A DNA stretch of 64,000 nt. It comes from Kryptolebias marmoratus. Taxonomy: Eukaryota > Chordata > Actinopteri > Cyprinodontiformes > Rivulidae. The stretch's first letter is position 1, and every line of letters begins with the position of its first letter. Of this stretch, positions 43,986 through 56,515 are shown one piece after another. Location of the stretch: positions 27,844,482 to 27,908,481 of the forward strand of contig NC_051438.1 of the NCBI RefSeq assembly GCF_001649575.2, written 5' to 3'. Both the position numbers and the translations under genes were made by a program. Below the pieces are notes generated by a model that was given only the letters and a program-made list of their open reading frames with translations, ran no database searches and was not told where the DNA came from.

Positions 43986-45850
43986 CGAGCTAAAACTGAT
44001 ATTCAAAGAGAAGAATTTAATTTGGCAGCTTTAAATAGATGTAGATTTCAGCTTTGAATACTAACAGAGGAAAAGGTTTCTGAGATGCTAACAAGCTAAC
44101 TAGCTTTAACTTTATGGGAAGCTAGCCGGCTAAATCCCTGAGAGGCTAACTAGCTAGCTAGCTTCAAAGAAATGCATAAAATTCTTTCATAGCTTTATTT
44201 TGTAAATAAACTGTAACTTTGGTGAAATGTTTTCGATTAATGTAGATTTTTGTTTTTACTTTCTTGATGTTGGATAAATAAAGTATCTATCTAGCTAACA
44301 ACAAATAAATTAGCCAGCTAGCTAGATATCTAGATGGACAGACGTCTATATTTGTAAATAGTTTTAAAAAATTATCTTCATAGGTTGAATTTAACTGTTG
44401 GAATAAATAAATTTTATACATCCATGTATTTATTTTATTGTCTTGTCTGGCAGTTAATTGGTTTAATGTTTTAACATTTGTGCATTTTTGGTATTTTTCA
44501 CAATATTTCTGTTTCTGTTCTAGATTCAGTTTTATTTTGTGTGATTTCTTTTTTAAGGAAACCATCAGTTTTATATTTTTTAATGGCGTTTGAAAGTGAA
44601 AAAATTACAGCTGAAATAAATTCAGTTTTAAAGGCTTTAAATCTTATACTGAAACAGCATTACACAGACTTTTTAACTTGTGACTGAATATTTGTTGTTT
44701 TTAATTTAAAGCGATTGTAATCATCAACTTGGAGCAATGCCACAACTATGAACTAAAAAAAGAAAAAAACAGAAAAATGTTAATGTTACGATGAAAACAT
44801 GGGAACTTATTCTGATTCCCAGAGCCAGCCCAGAATAAAGAGCGGCCCTGTTCTCGACATCCAGCTGATCAAAATCACTAAGAATCACATAACAGAACGA
44901 AAGCCCGGCCGTATCTGATGGACCACTATTAAAACGTTTGAGTCCAACTTTGTGCTGAAAGTCAAACACGTACAGGAAAAGGGGATTTCTCCCAACGAAG
45001 ATAAAATTAATGAGGGTTTAGTGCTGGAGCTGCTCAAAGGAAATGAAGAACCTGATAAGTCATTAACAGCAACACTGGAGCACAAACACAACCCGTCATC
45101 CATCTGTCACAAAACCTTTAATGAAGCTTAATTACAGAGCAGCAGTCAGCGACGGGAACGACATCCAAAGCCGTCATTTTCAAATCTGAAAACTGCCAGC
45201 CATAAAAAAACTGCATGAGGTAAGACTCGTTTTAATATCTTCCTCAGACTAAACCATCCCGACCTGCCAGAAAACATTCTCGAGCTTTTTTTTTTGGTCT
45301 AAAACGAGACTCCTGAACGTTTTTTTGAAAAGGTAATTTCGAGCAACTCCTGCAGCTTTGTTGGCGAGGACGAAAACGCTGAATCACAAAACGTCTTTTC
45401 AAAGTCTCTAATGTCGGGACACAAGAGGGAAAATTAACTTTTCCAACCAGTGTGGTTTGCATGTAGCCCAACATGTCTGACTCCTGAGACCGAAGCACAG
45501 AAGATCTTTTGATTCGCTCCACATCGTGTTTCCACCCACGCTACAAGTTCTCAGCACAAACATTTATTCCAGATCTCAGCCTTGTTTACAAACTACCAGC
45601 TGCTGATGGGACGTGACATATCTTTTACGCCCCTCTAATTATGATGCCATTTTATAAGAAGGCTTTCACATGCAGAACATATCTGGACTTTCCAAAATGA
45701 CTTCATAACTGTCATCTTAAAACGGCGAGGCCTATCAGTGTCTCACCAGAACCAATGATCCACGTCAGCTGCTGACCAAAGTCTGCAGTTCCCATGTTGC
45801 GTAGACAAAAAAGTAAAACCCAAATGGTTCGCCAACAATCTCAGGAGTTC
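43986..45850. other. AT-rich non-coding stretch
   Basis: Contains short TAGC-rich patches (about 44090-44165 and 44285-44335), including CTAACTAGCTAGCTAGCTTC. No gene is supported. A 70-codon stop-free run at 44919-45131 has no start or splice signal. Confidence 0.5.
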
Positions 45851-46225
45851 AGAGACAAGACGAGGATCCCAGATTGTTTGGAGGATCTCATTCCTCTCGT
45901 TCTCTGGTGGAGCTGCAGTACTCTGACCATCCAGCAGGCGCTGCTGTCGCGTCTTTTCCTGGTTGGAGTGGTCGCACCTGGGACTCCTTCCCTCCCAGGT
46001 ACGGCTGGACTGGATTACGGCTCTTCTCCAGACTCCACAGTCCTCCTCGTTGTCGCCGCTCCTTGGTGCTCCTCTCGAGGAGATCTCTGAAGACGTCTCC
46101 GCTCACCTACCTGTTCGCTCTTCACCATCAAATATTAAAACCTTCAAGATCCATTTTAATTAAACCTCCTCTCCCTTTCACTCGTGTGGTGGACCAGAGA
46201 CGTTACATGAATTATTTTTGTAATA
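45851..46225 (+). other. Unclassified stretch, possibly decayed LINE C-terminus
   Basis: Reading across frames gives FSWSGRTWDSFPP, LPSQVRLDWITALL and SPSNIKTFKIHFN. The series resembles the WNSLP...SFK..LK pattern at the end of CR1/L2-type reverse transcriptases. An AATAAAGC follows. The match is loose and the frames are broken. Confidence 0.25.
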
Positions 46226-48439
46226 AAGCTTTTAAACTTTCAGTCTTGTGTATGTTGTCATTTTTCTATAAAATGGTTTAAAACCAACAGATTAAATGCA
46301 GGAAGCACAAAAGTTTTACGTTTAGAAACCAAATATTGTTGTTTTTGTTCAGAGAAACTGGAGGCAGATGTAAACGCTGAAGGAAACTCCTCATCTTCGA
46401 TATCAAACATCATATATTTACCCACAAAATGTAAACTTTCCTACGTAACTAATCCCAAAACTTTCTTCCTTTTTAATTTCAACTGGGACTTTTTTTTTTC
46501 CCCTCTAAAATGGAAGCGTGATCCCAGTAATTGTGGTCTGTTTAAGCCGTATGAAGCCGAAGCCGAATCCCATCCCTTTCCGGCTCCGGAGTCTGCAGCA
46601 GACCCGTGTAGGAGGATGTGGAGATTTGCGGTCGGTAAATAAACCGACGTGTTGTTGGTGGAGCGGCCATGATGAAATCCTTCGGCCTCTCTGCCTTCAC
46701 TCACACGGTTTAAAGACAATAAATAATCCCGGTAATAACGTCTCTTCTGCTCACATCATCGGCTGCGATTCAACCTTAAACTAAACAAATTAAACTTTTT
46801 AAGTTTCTATATTTTCAATAAGTTGTAATAAAGTAGTTTGCTCTTTTATCTCACTAGATGGCAGCAAAACAAACAATTATTTAATTTCTGAACAAATATT
46901 CGAGTTTATAAACATTTTATCTCAGCCACCCTTGCATCAGTGTAACACTGACCACTTAAGATGTTTTTCTTTAAGAAAACTGAGATTGAGACAATAAAGA
47001 AAACTAAAGAAACTTTACCACCTGGTGCATTTAGCTACGGCAGCCATCTTGTTGAAACTATCAACCATCACGTTTTACTGCTGGCTTAGGCTTTTCTAAA
47101 ACATGATGGGAGAAAAAAAAACATCTGAAGTTTATCATAACAATCATGAATTATATGGCTGCCTGGCAACAGCCTCAGCCAATCAGAAGCCAGATTTCTC
47201 CTGCCAGGTGCGGGAGACAACATCTTCTCAGAAACTGCCAGACGCACACGCCAAACAAACAGTCGCTGTGAAAAAACTATAAGACTAATTGAAATAATTC
47301 TTGGACCGAGAGCAAAAGGAGAGATTGGTTCTCATTGATGCAAAATTTCACATTTCTGCAGAGCTTTCTGTCAGAAATATGACGAGTTAAAAAACACCAT
47401 GATCAGAGAAACATAATGGAAAAACAAGGAAATTATAATGGAAAAGATAGGGAGTCAAGTCGTCGTACTCTGCCTTCTGGGGCTACTTGAGAGAAAACTC
47501 TAAGACCTACAGGAAAAGTAGAAACATTGTCTGAAAGTAGATAAAAATATCTACGATTTGATGTAAGATTTGTGTTTGTATCATAAAAGATGTGGGCGTA
47601 GGAAGAGTTTGTTTGCTGACAAAACGTGTCCTGGTCTCAGAGCTCCACACTCTAGGTCATGTGACCCCCCACTCTGTCAGCTCATTGGTTCGTTTGGGTT
47701 TAAACGGCATCGGTTTTTTAATGAATCGCGTTGCCACGGTAACCCCGGCGCTCCCATGCATTCCTATGTAGGCCCCGATCAGAAGATAATTAAAAAACAA
47801 ACGTAAACTGTAATTATCACGCCTCAGTCACATCACTGCCCCACTCTCTCTGTTCGTGTTTGAAAAGATTTCAACATTCCAGCTTTCGTCCCAATCCTCG
47901 GAGCACAAACCGCGACTCTGGTCACGTTGGCCGAAGTTAACATCTGAAAGAAAAGCGTCACAGATTCAGTTTGTTGTTTCCAACTCGGGCAGAATAAATA
48001 TTTATTTTCCTTTGTTGTGTTATAAACTGTCTGTGCTCAAACGCTGAAAAATAAATACACTCAATTTCTTTTCTTTCTTTTTGAGGTAAATTGTTTGTGT
48101 GGCTTTCGCTCGCTCTTTACAGGACTGTGTAAAATGTAGGGTTTAATTTCATCATCATTTAAACATCATTAAACTGTCTTTAAAGGACACAAAGACTGAA
48201 GCTAAATGTCGTCTGTACTAAAGTGCAACTTTTTATCACCCGTATCACTTTTAATCTGTAACTTTCTGCTCTTCACTCCTCTGGATGGCATTAATTTGGC
48301 CTCCAGCTCTAATGTAAAGAACTGCGGTGTTATTTAGGATCAGGATGTCTTTTAACCTCACATTCAAATCGTTACCAGGACCTTCTTCCTCCACCTGAAT
48401 ATCAGGAAGATTAGAAACATCTCATCCGTGTATTTATCA
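46226..48439. other. Non-coding stretch
   Basis: A GGCAGCCATCTTG motif near 47039 is a fragment of the AAGATGGCC theme. No gene is supported. Confidence 0.5.
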
Positions 48440-48910
48440 CCTCTAGGCTGAACTATAGTAACTCTTTATTATTGAAGTGTCCAAAAAAACTCTTTAAAAG
48501 GCTCCAGTTGATCTAAAATGCTGCCAGAGTTCTGAGGAGAGATCAGATTTCTCCAGTTTGGTCAAATTCAGAAGAGATTTTAAAATCTTCCTCCTAACAT
48601 CCGAAGCTCTGAGCAACCAAACTGCATCTGATATTAAAGATCTTATTGAGCCATATTTACCTAACAGAGCTCTTCGCTCTCAGGCTGCAGGTTTACTTCT
48701 GGTTCCTAGAGTTTCTGAAATGGGAGGCGGAGCTTTCAGTTCTCAGGCTCCATGTTCCAGTTTCTGTCCCTGAGGCTGACACCCTGTCTGCTTTTAAGAG
48801 TTTCCTGTCTGATAAATCCTATAGTTCGGGTTGGTTTGGGTTTCCTGAGCTCTCCTTTAGTTCTGCTGCTGGAGGCTGTTGGAGGTTTCTTCCTGTTGAG
48901 GGGGGGGTCT
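48440..48910 (+). mobile_element. LINE 3' remnant (CR1/L2/Rex type)
   Basis: In order: FKIFLLTSEAL, DIKDLIEPYLPNRALRSQAA, GLLLVPRVSE, GGGAFSSQAP, ADTLSAFKSFLSDKSYSS and then FPELSF, with frameshifts between them. This is the C-terminal end of a non-LTR retrotransposon ORF2 and aligns with 35915-36240. The N-terminal part is absent, so the copy is 5' truncated and inactive. Confidence 0.75.
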
Positions 48911-51479
48911 TTCCTCTCTAAGGTCACCGATGTCGCCGGTTTCCCATCTGATAAAAAGTGTTTTCTTTTCAGCGCGATCCGAAGAGGAAACGGGTGGTCT
49001 GTGGTGGCGGCACGGCCGAGTGATTTGTGGCCTGAGTGGAGATGCAGGAATCCGAACGGATTAAAAAAAGCATTTTTTTAAAATCTGTTTTTCTCCTTGT
49101 CACACAGCGGAGGAAAGTCAGGCGAGAAATCTCCGAGGATTCTTCCCACGAGCCAAGGGGGCGGATGCTGACCACAACCACGTCAACATGACAACTGCTG
49201 GATCTCTCAATTAGCTGTAAAGATAATCAGGGTGGAGCTGGTTGGGAGTCATTTAAGAGCAGAAATCTGTGTGTTTAATGAACTCACTTCATCTGTTTGG
49301 ATCTGGTTTCCATCAGTTTCTCAGGGATTGTTTGGGCAACAAAACCCTCAACATCAGGAGAACAGGGATGTCATTTCAGACAACATCTGGGCTCCGAGTT
49401 GCTCCTCAGAAATGGATGCTCTGGAGCTGTAAACAGTTCTATTAATGTCAAGTTCATCAAACTCCTGCTGGACTCAGACTCTCGGTCTGCTCCAGAAACT
49501 TTAAGGGCTTTTCACTTCCTCTCAGACTTGTTTTTGCTGCCGTGGCCGGGTGTCAGATCCTGCCACAGCCTCTGGTTGAGCTCCTCGAACCTCATATAAT
49601 TTACCAACCACCTCTGGATCCGAACGTTTCAGCCTCTCTGGACCACCAGAATAATCGCTCTGAAGACTGCAGTCATTGTCTGAAAGAGCAGCACGAGTCT
49701 TTCACTACTATGAGCAAACATATCGTCATTTCTATGAATATGTGGCGCCTTGGTGTTTTCACATCATCTTTACCAGATGCTACAAACAACAAAAATATCT
49801 CTAGCTGTAAAACTGGAGTTGTAGGATCCATAATTAGTCTTTTATGTGTGAAAATGTGATTAAACATTGTTTGTTTTGTTGTTGGCTGCAGATCTGATTC
49901 CTAAAAGTCTCTTTCTGCTCACGTTGATCTGAGTTCAAACTTGCTTCGAAGGTAGTGGCGTCTCATCCACTGAATACATTCACAGATTTCTTTGCTTTTT
50001 AAATGTGTCCTAATCTTTGTTACTCTGTCATCTCATCAGTGTCTCACCAGAACCAATAATCTCAGATTATCTGTGTGTAAAAAGTGGTGCGAAAGATGCG
50101 AAACATTCACTACGTTTGCTCAAATTAAACTTCTACATTTCTACACAACACCCTTTGTTTAGTTTGTCGCCGTTCTCTCAACCAAACGTCTTTCACTCTA
50201 GTATGATATTTTTGAGAAAGTTGTTTTCTAAGCCTGAACATTGACATAAAAGAGGCTCATGACCGGCTAGCCTTTAGCCTAGCCTGGACAAAGACCTCTG
50301 CCCTCGTCTTCAAACATGAGTCAGGACTACCACGGCTGATAACTATTTAACAAAACATCGCTTCAAAAATGACCAAAACTACCTTTAAAGAGAGACGAGA
50401 ACCACATTTATGAGCTGTACAAACAAAGGGCGTGTATGTGTTTCAGAATAAAACACACATTCAGATTATTTCATCTTGAGGAGCAGAATACTGTAATCCT
50501 GAGAAGGACGTCAGGTTTCAACACGTCGACTAAACACTAAAATCTAACATCTGAACTGGAATTAATTTCAGATTTATGTGTTTTTGTCGGTTTGTCTAAT
50601 GAAAAGAATCCTGCCCTGCGCTCCACCTCCTCCCTGAGCCCCAGAAAAGGGCGGGAATCACCATAGCAACCAGTGACTCAGCAGATTCCGAGTCAGCAGG
50701 TTTTTCTTTATTGAAGCTGCTCCCTTTGACTCTGTGTGATTTTAACCTTTTCTCATTTCAGATTAAACCTCAAAAAGAAAGAAGTGAGAATTTAAAGGTT
50801 AAAAACTAACTAAACATAAAACAGATTTTGACTTGGACCTTCAAAATAAAGCTCATAAGTATGTTTTGAAACAACAATCTGGTTCTGTTGGAGTTTAGAT
50901 TATTACAAAACAAGTTTTAAAACCTTGAAAATTTGATGTATGTTGGCTGTTTGGGGAAATGGATTCATTGGCAACGTTCAAAAACATCTGAATTTTCCTT
51001 TTTTGAGTTTAACAGACGGACATAAATGTGATTTTTATTTATTTTATCAGTTCAACAAAGAAGAATAAGACGTTGAGGTCTCGCCTGTCCGCCTCTGATC
51101 ATTTCTGAAACCTACAGAAAAGAAAAGAAAAGAAAATCAGAACGAAAAAGAAAATAAATAAGGAAGTGGTTAATTTAATATAAAAGTGGTCAAATGTGAC
51201 CATTTCTTCTTCGCTGAGAAGAAAGATGAGCGTTTAAAACCCGCGAGACAAGCCGATTAGAAACCCATCGGAACCACGGGCCAGAACCTAACGAGTGTGA
51301 AATGGATTCATCCTTACGGGCCGCCCGTCCATCGCTGAGCGCAGACGGAAACGTGACACCTCCAACCACACGGGCCGCACTCCCAGAACATCAGAACCGC
51401 GAGCTGCCCTGCCAAACGCAGCGCCAAACAAATAAGAAAAACAAAACTCTACGAAACTGGAAGCTCTCAGAGAGACAAA
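48911..51479. other. Non-coding stretch
   Basis: CAGTGTCTCACCAGAACCAA near 50037 also occurs near 45736, a short shared motif without wider similarity. A small AAAAG run lies near 51118. No gene is supported. Confidence 0.5.
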
Positions 51480-51715
51480 AACCATCCACCGGGGTCACAG
51501 CGTGAGCCGGGTCAGGATCTGGATCAGAACCAGAATTTAACCCAACGTTTCCTGAACGTTTCATCCAGATCTGCTCTTCAGTTTTTACCTGATCAGACAA
51601 ACAAACCAACGAACTCAACCGGGAACAGAAGGGTCACATGTAGGAGCAGAGAGGTTTTTAACTGTGACCTTTGACCCCATGGACCTTGAAATCAATGGTG
51701 ATCATCTTTGACCTT
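51480..51715 (+). repeat. TGACC-module dispersed repeat, copy 3
   Basis: GGATCTGGATCAGAACCAGA, CATCCAGATCTGCTCTTCAG, TTTTTACCTGATCAGACAAA, CAACCGGGAACAGAAGGGTC, TGTGACCTTTGACCCCATGG and CAATGGTGATCATC are in family order. No AAGATGGCC module is joined to it. Confidence 0.85.
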
Positions 51716-54700
51716 CTTTTGTTCCTCCATCAGAGGCTTCATGTTGACTCGAAGCAAAGTGACCAAAGATTTGCAGTTTCTGATCTCCTGGTTCTTTTCT
51801 CCGGTCAGATAAATTTAAATGATAAAAATAAGGAGCATTTCCAACCTTTTTCCCCATTAAAAACCATAAAAAGATGCGTTGATCACTCTGAATTCAGTTT
51901 CCTGTTGAAGGAAATCGTGTCAAAAGCAACTGGGGGCGTCGGGTTTGTTTTAAAACCTCATAAAACCCCAAAAAACGGAGTCAGTTAAAGCTGTGGAAAC
52001 ATAAAATCACTGTTTAAATACAGATTAATACGAGTTCTGACCCGAACGGGACAGAACCATCCAGCAGTTTTTGTTTTTTATTGGAGTAGATCTTAAATTA
52101 AATCATCTTGCTGAGGCAGTTCACAACTAAAATTAAATTTCCATCAGTCAAGCCGTCTGTAAGAGGACAGTGAATGCATCACGGGGAGAAATCAAACGGG
52201 TCAGATCTGAGGCTCAACGAGGCAAAACGTCCATAAAAGTATAAAACTGCTCATTATGTTTAAAAAGCAAACGTTCTCCTGTTCTCTGGTTTAATGTCGG
52301 CCATTACGAGGCCACTTATCCAATATGATGTAAGAGGACAGTTTTTTCCTCCTCCTGACTGAGTTAAAAGTTTTTTTATCCCACAGTTTGGATTTATTTA
52401 GTCAAACGGACTCAAGGTTCTGTGACCAGAACTTCCTTATAAATACACACCAAGGAGGCTCTTCCTGGATTTCTTTTTCTTTTTGCTGAGGCCGAAGTCG
52501 CAGCAGAAGTTCCTCAGATTGAGGCGGGTCTGCCACGCCGTCGCCTCGAGTCCAGCCGGGGTCGAAATCCGGCCACGAAAACCCAGACCGGGTTCTGACA
52601 GGGAACCACGAGGAAGATCAACAAACAGACCTCCGAACGGAGGAGGAAGACAAAACAAGCCGGAGCGTCCGCGGCCGCCGCACGGCGCTCCGACCAGAAC
52701 GCCGGGGTAATCCCAAGCTGCCGCCGAGGAAATTGATTGGCTAAGAAAAACAGGCCTGCAGAGGGTGAAGCGTTTAGCTGATCGTTTATCTGACAGGCTG
52801 ACATTCTGATAATTGGATCTGCATGCGTCTGATTATTTCTGTGAAACGCCACACCGCAGGTGAACGACAACAATCTTCTTTAAACAGGAGGGGTCAGGAG
52901 GTCCCGGCCACTGGGGGCTCCTCTGCCCCGAAGGGACGTCTGCGCTTCAAGACAAAACGGATCGTTCCATTCTTCAAACTTTGTTGTGAATTTGAGGATA
53001 ATTAATCTGGCAGAGAATCCGTTCAGATCCAGACGAAAAGTTTCAACAAATTAAAATCTGTTGACTCGACGCAGCGCCTGATTTCAGACTTTTCTCCTCC
53101 TGCAAACATCGTTCTTTCAAACTTTAATTAAACATCTTTATGTTTTCTTGGACTTTCCTGCAGGTATTCACGGTTCAGCCGCAGCAGCTTCGATGTTGGA
53201 ATCTGAGTCAATAATTAAAACAAAAAACTGACGATTAACGGATTTAAACTTTGAAACAGGAAGGGACTTTTGCTCTGATGGGTTTATAATCTCAGTGATT
53301 CCCAACATTAAAAACAACAAATATGAGCAGGGATGGGCTTTTATTTTGAAAAGAAGCCATGCTTTGTGGTCCTGACATTTCTCAGAACCAACCAAAGAAT
53401 CAGGTCGTGTGATGATTAAACTTAGATGCATTTTTTGAGCTCTGACTGAAAATTGTGAAAAAAATGACAAATTTTTTGTTTCAGATTCAATGAATTCTGT
53501 TTCTGACCAACGAATCGTGTCATTTTTAAAAATCACACCATGGCTCTTAAATCTGCACTCTTGGTCGCGCACATTATTTCAAATCCCACCTCTTTCATGT
53601 CGTACCCCCACATTTAATCGTTAATCTACCAGAGTTCACTTCAGAAACAGAGACGACTTGGACTGCGTTGGACTGGGGTGGTGCACCTGCCGGACGGTGA
53701 CCCAGGTGTGACGAGACGAGCGTCAACGACTCTGCAGCTTCCAGAGACAAACTCGTTTTCATGAAGAATCTAGAATTACAGAAACTAAACTGAGACGGGC
53801 TGGAGACGCCTGAGACGACTCTGCAACTATTTCGGGACAAAATGTCCTACGAGGACCACCTGCGAACAGTTTGAGACGTTTTGGAGACTCCTTTGTTCAC
53901 AGTTTGTGTCCAACAGCCTGGTCAGACTTGGTGTCTTTCTTCGTCCCTCCAGGAAGACGAGCTGTGGGGTCACTTCAGACGAGTTCAGATCCCGCAGCCT
54001 TCGAGACTCACAACCCAACAGATTCCCGAGCCTGACGCCGCTCCTGATTGGCCGAGCGATCTGTCGGTTTGATGGAGTCCTCTGACCCGTGTCCCTTCAG
54101 GACCGACAGCAGCGACACGTCCCTCCCTGAGAGCCTGATATCCATTCAGCAGAGAAAAGGAGCTTGAGTGTCTCTTCAGCTGGAAAAAAGACTCAAACTG
54201 GAGTCTGTTCGGAGGTGAAGGAAACTCTCGGACTCGTCACCGTCAGCCGGGTTTTTGTTTTATGGCGAAAGGCGATGATTTTAAACTCAGCTGCCAATCC
54301 GAAGAGCCTGAACAGGTTGGAATGTAATTTGGCAGAAAGTTTCCTCCAAAGAGTCGTAAACGTGAAGACGACGTACCTGAGCCGTCAGCTCACGCTCCCA
54401 AAGTCACTGTTTTATTGACTTATTAAAGATTTCACTCGACAAAACAAATCTGACACTTTGGAAAACACGTCAGGAATTATTTCTTCTGAAACGTGAGAAC
54501 CAGGTTCATTCTTTCTGGGACTAAATGAATGCCGAACCTCGGCCACCTTTAGGCGTCCAGTGATCAAAATAACAGCAGAAGCTCCTTTTTTATCAGCAAC
54601 ACGTGGAGGAAAATGTCTGGTTCTGGTGGAAGGCTGGGATCTAATAAAGCTTCTCTGAGATGATCAATAACCGGAGCAGCTGGAGGCCGACGCTCATCCT

Positions 54701-55839
54701 GCCAGCAGCCGAGACGAAGACGAGACGCAGCTGCTCTCTGCGGTTGGAGACGGAGAGGACTCGCAGGACAGACGTGAACTGGCTTCGAGTCCTCGGAGGA
54801 AAAACCGATTCAAACCACAGCTGCAGGGCGACCGGCCATGCCGAGTCCGCGCCCGCTTCCTGTCTTCGCCGGGTCATTAGGCGGCTGAAGATGATGCGTA
54901 AAATAATAACAGAGGAAGAAAACACTTGACCTCCGACCCTGGAGAGATTTACGTCCGACCCGAGCGGCGGCAGGTGGAGAAAGGCCGTTATTGTTAACCT
55001 TCGGCGTGGTTTGTGGACCTGGACGTCTTCAGCTGCAGCTCGCTTCGAGATTTAAAAAAGTCTTTTTGGACGTGTTCAAAATCCAAATCGACTCACATGA
55101 GGAACCTGAGAACCCCCGGGGACATTTAAGACATGTGGGACATTTTGGAGACTTCCTGCTGAGCGCTGTTTGCCAACAGCTCAGCTGAAACTCACCTTCA
55201 CAAATATTTCACGTTCCAGCTCGGAGCTTTAATCATGACTGGAGTTTCCTCTTTTTTCAGCTTCATCAACAAACTAAAAGAAAAGGAGAAAAATCGGAAC
55301 TCGTCCAAAACATTCTGTTAATAAAAAACAACAGAAAAATGGATCAGCTCAGGAGAGTCGCTCGTCTCAGATCCGTGTGACGCTTGGAGAGACGCCGTCT
55401 TCGTTTTCAGGCATCTCTGTCTTTTATTTCAGCCGCCAGAGCTAATCACGCCGCGAGCCAGGTCCAGCGGGGCGTGCTCGCTGCTCAGCCAGGACTCATC
55501 ATCCCTGATTGAGGAACTCAAAGAGCTGCGGTCCCTCAACTGACAGCATCCATCGCAACAATTACCCCGTTCCTCCGGACGGAGCTGAGCTGTGACGTCA
55601 TGGTGGATCCGGCCGCCTGCAGCCGTCTCTGATTGTTGGAAGCGTGAAGTGACCTTGAGTTCACCTCACACCGGCGCTAATCCTTCAGATTTAACAGGTT
55701 TTTTTTCTACCTGCTGACAGATTTCAGACTGATACGTTTGATTATCTGTAACAGGAGTTTCTGCTGTTGGGGGGGACCTGAGCATAAACCTAACTGTGGT
55801 TTAAACTCTTGTTGAAGCAGCAGACGGTTGTTTTCTGTT
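51716..55839. other. Non-coding stretch, no recognised gene
   Basis: About 4.1 kb. 52480-52720 is GC-rich with overlapping open frames on three frames and two strands, which is what GC-rich non-coding DNA gives. No splice-supported exon is found. Confidence 0.5.
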
Positions 55840-56170
55840 CCAACACCAACGTTTCCTGAACATTTCATCCAGATCTGTTCCTGATCTGTGCTGACAGACA
55901 CAACCGGGAACTAAAGGGTCACATGTAGGAGCAGAGACTGGTTTTAACTAAGGGGTTACCTCTGACCTTTGACCTTTGACCCGTGAGGCGTCCAGCTGTG
56001 CAGTTTGACGTTCCTACATCACCCTGTTGGAGAGTTAGAGCACTGGGTAACTGAGGTTGACCTCTGACCCTATGACCTTGAAATCGACAGTATCACCCTT
56101 GACCCATGAGGTTATACAGCTGCAGTTAGAGCATGAGCTGGTCTGTGACCTTTGACCTTGAACTTTGATC
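55840..56170 (+). repeat. TGACC-module dispersed repeat, copy 4
   Basis: CATCCAGATCTGTTCCTGAT, ACAACCGGGAACTAAAGGGT, CACATGTAGGAGCAGAGACT, then repeated GACCTTTGACC and CTTGACCCATGAGG motifs. Three consecutive half-sites, TGACCTTTGACCTTTGACCC, lie at about 55963-55982. Confidence 0.85.
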
Positions 56171-56202
56171 GTATCACCACCAAAAATTGAATCACTTGTT
56201 CC

Positions 56203-56386
56203 TTTTTATTATGGCCGCTAGATGGATTACTGCTTGTAGTAATCATTGGGTGATCACGACTGATTTCAAGGTCATGGGATCAAAAGGCACCATCCCTGTT
56301 GACCTTCGACCCCATGATCTTGAAATCAATCGTGATCATCCAATGATTACTACAAGCAGTAATCCATCTAGCGGCCATAATAAAAA
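56203..56386. repeat. 184-bp near-perfect inverted repeat (foldback)
   Basis: The two 80-plus-base arms are almost exact complements. ATTATGGCCGCTAGATGGAT continuing through TACTGCTTGTAGTAATCATT at the left is mirrored at the right. The first 47 bases of each arm pair perfectly, and only a few mismatches occur further in. The inner arms consist of GATCAC...GATTTCAAGGTCATG, i.e. oppositely oriented pieces of the TGACC module, around a loop of about 16 bases near 56287-56302. It gives no protein. Confidence 0.92.
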
Positions 56387-56454
56387 AACAACCTCAGACT
56401 GAATAAAACTTCTCCTGATCACAGAAGTCCACGGTCTCTGAGAAACATCAGGGA

Positions 56455-56515
56455 GACAGAACCCCATGACTTTGAAATCAACGGTGATCACCCCGACCCA
56501 TGAGGTGTCTAGCTG
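56455..56515 (+). repeat. TGACC-module fragment
   Basis: CCATGACTTTGAAATCAACG, GTGATCACC and CCATGAGGTGTCTAGCTGCA match the distal part of the module. It probably continues the copy interrupted by the foldback. Confidence 0.7.

Noticed and set aside
44919..45131. 70-codon stop-free run of protein-like composition (FESNFVLKVKHVQEKG and onward)
   Set aside because: No start codon, acceptor or donor frames it, and a run of this length is expected by chance in 64 kb on two strands.
52480..52720. Long overlapping frames on both strands
   Set aside because: GC-rich DNA lowers stop frequency in all frames; no frame shows distinct third-position bias or splice borders.
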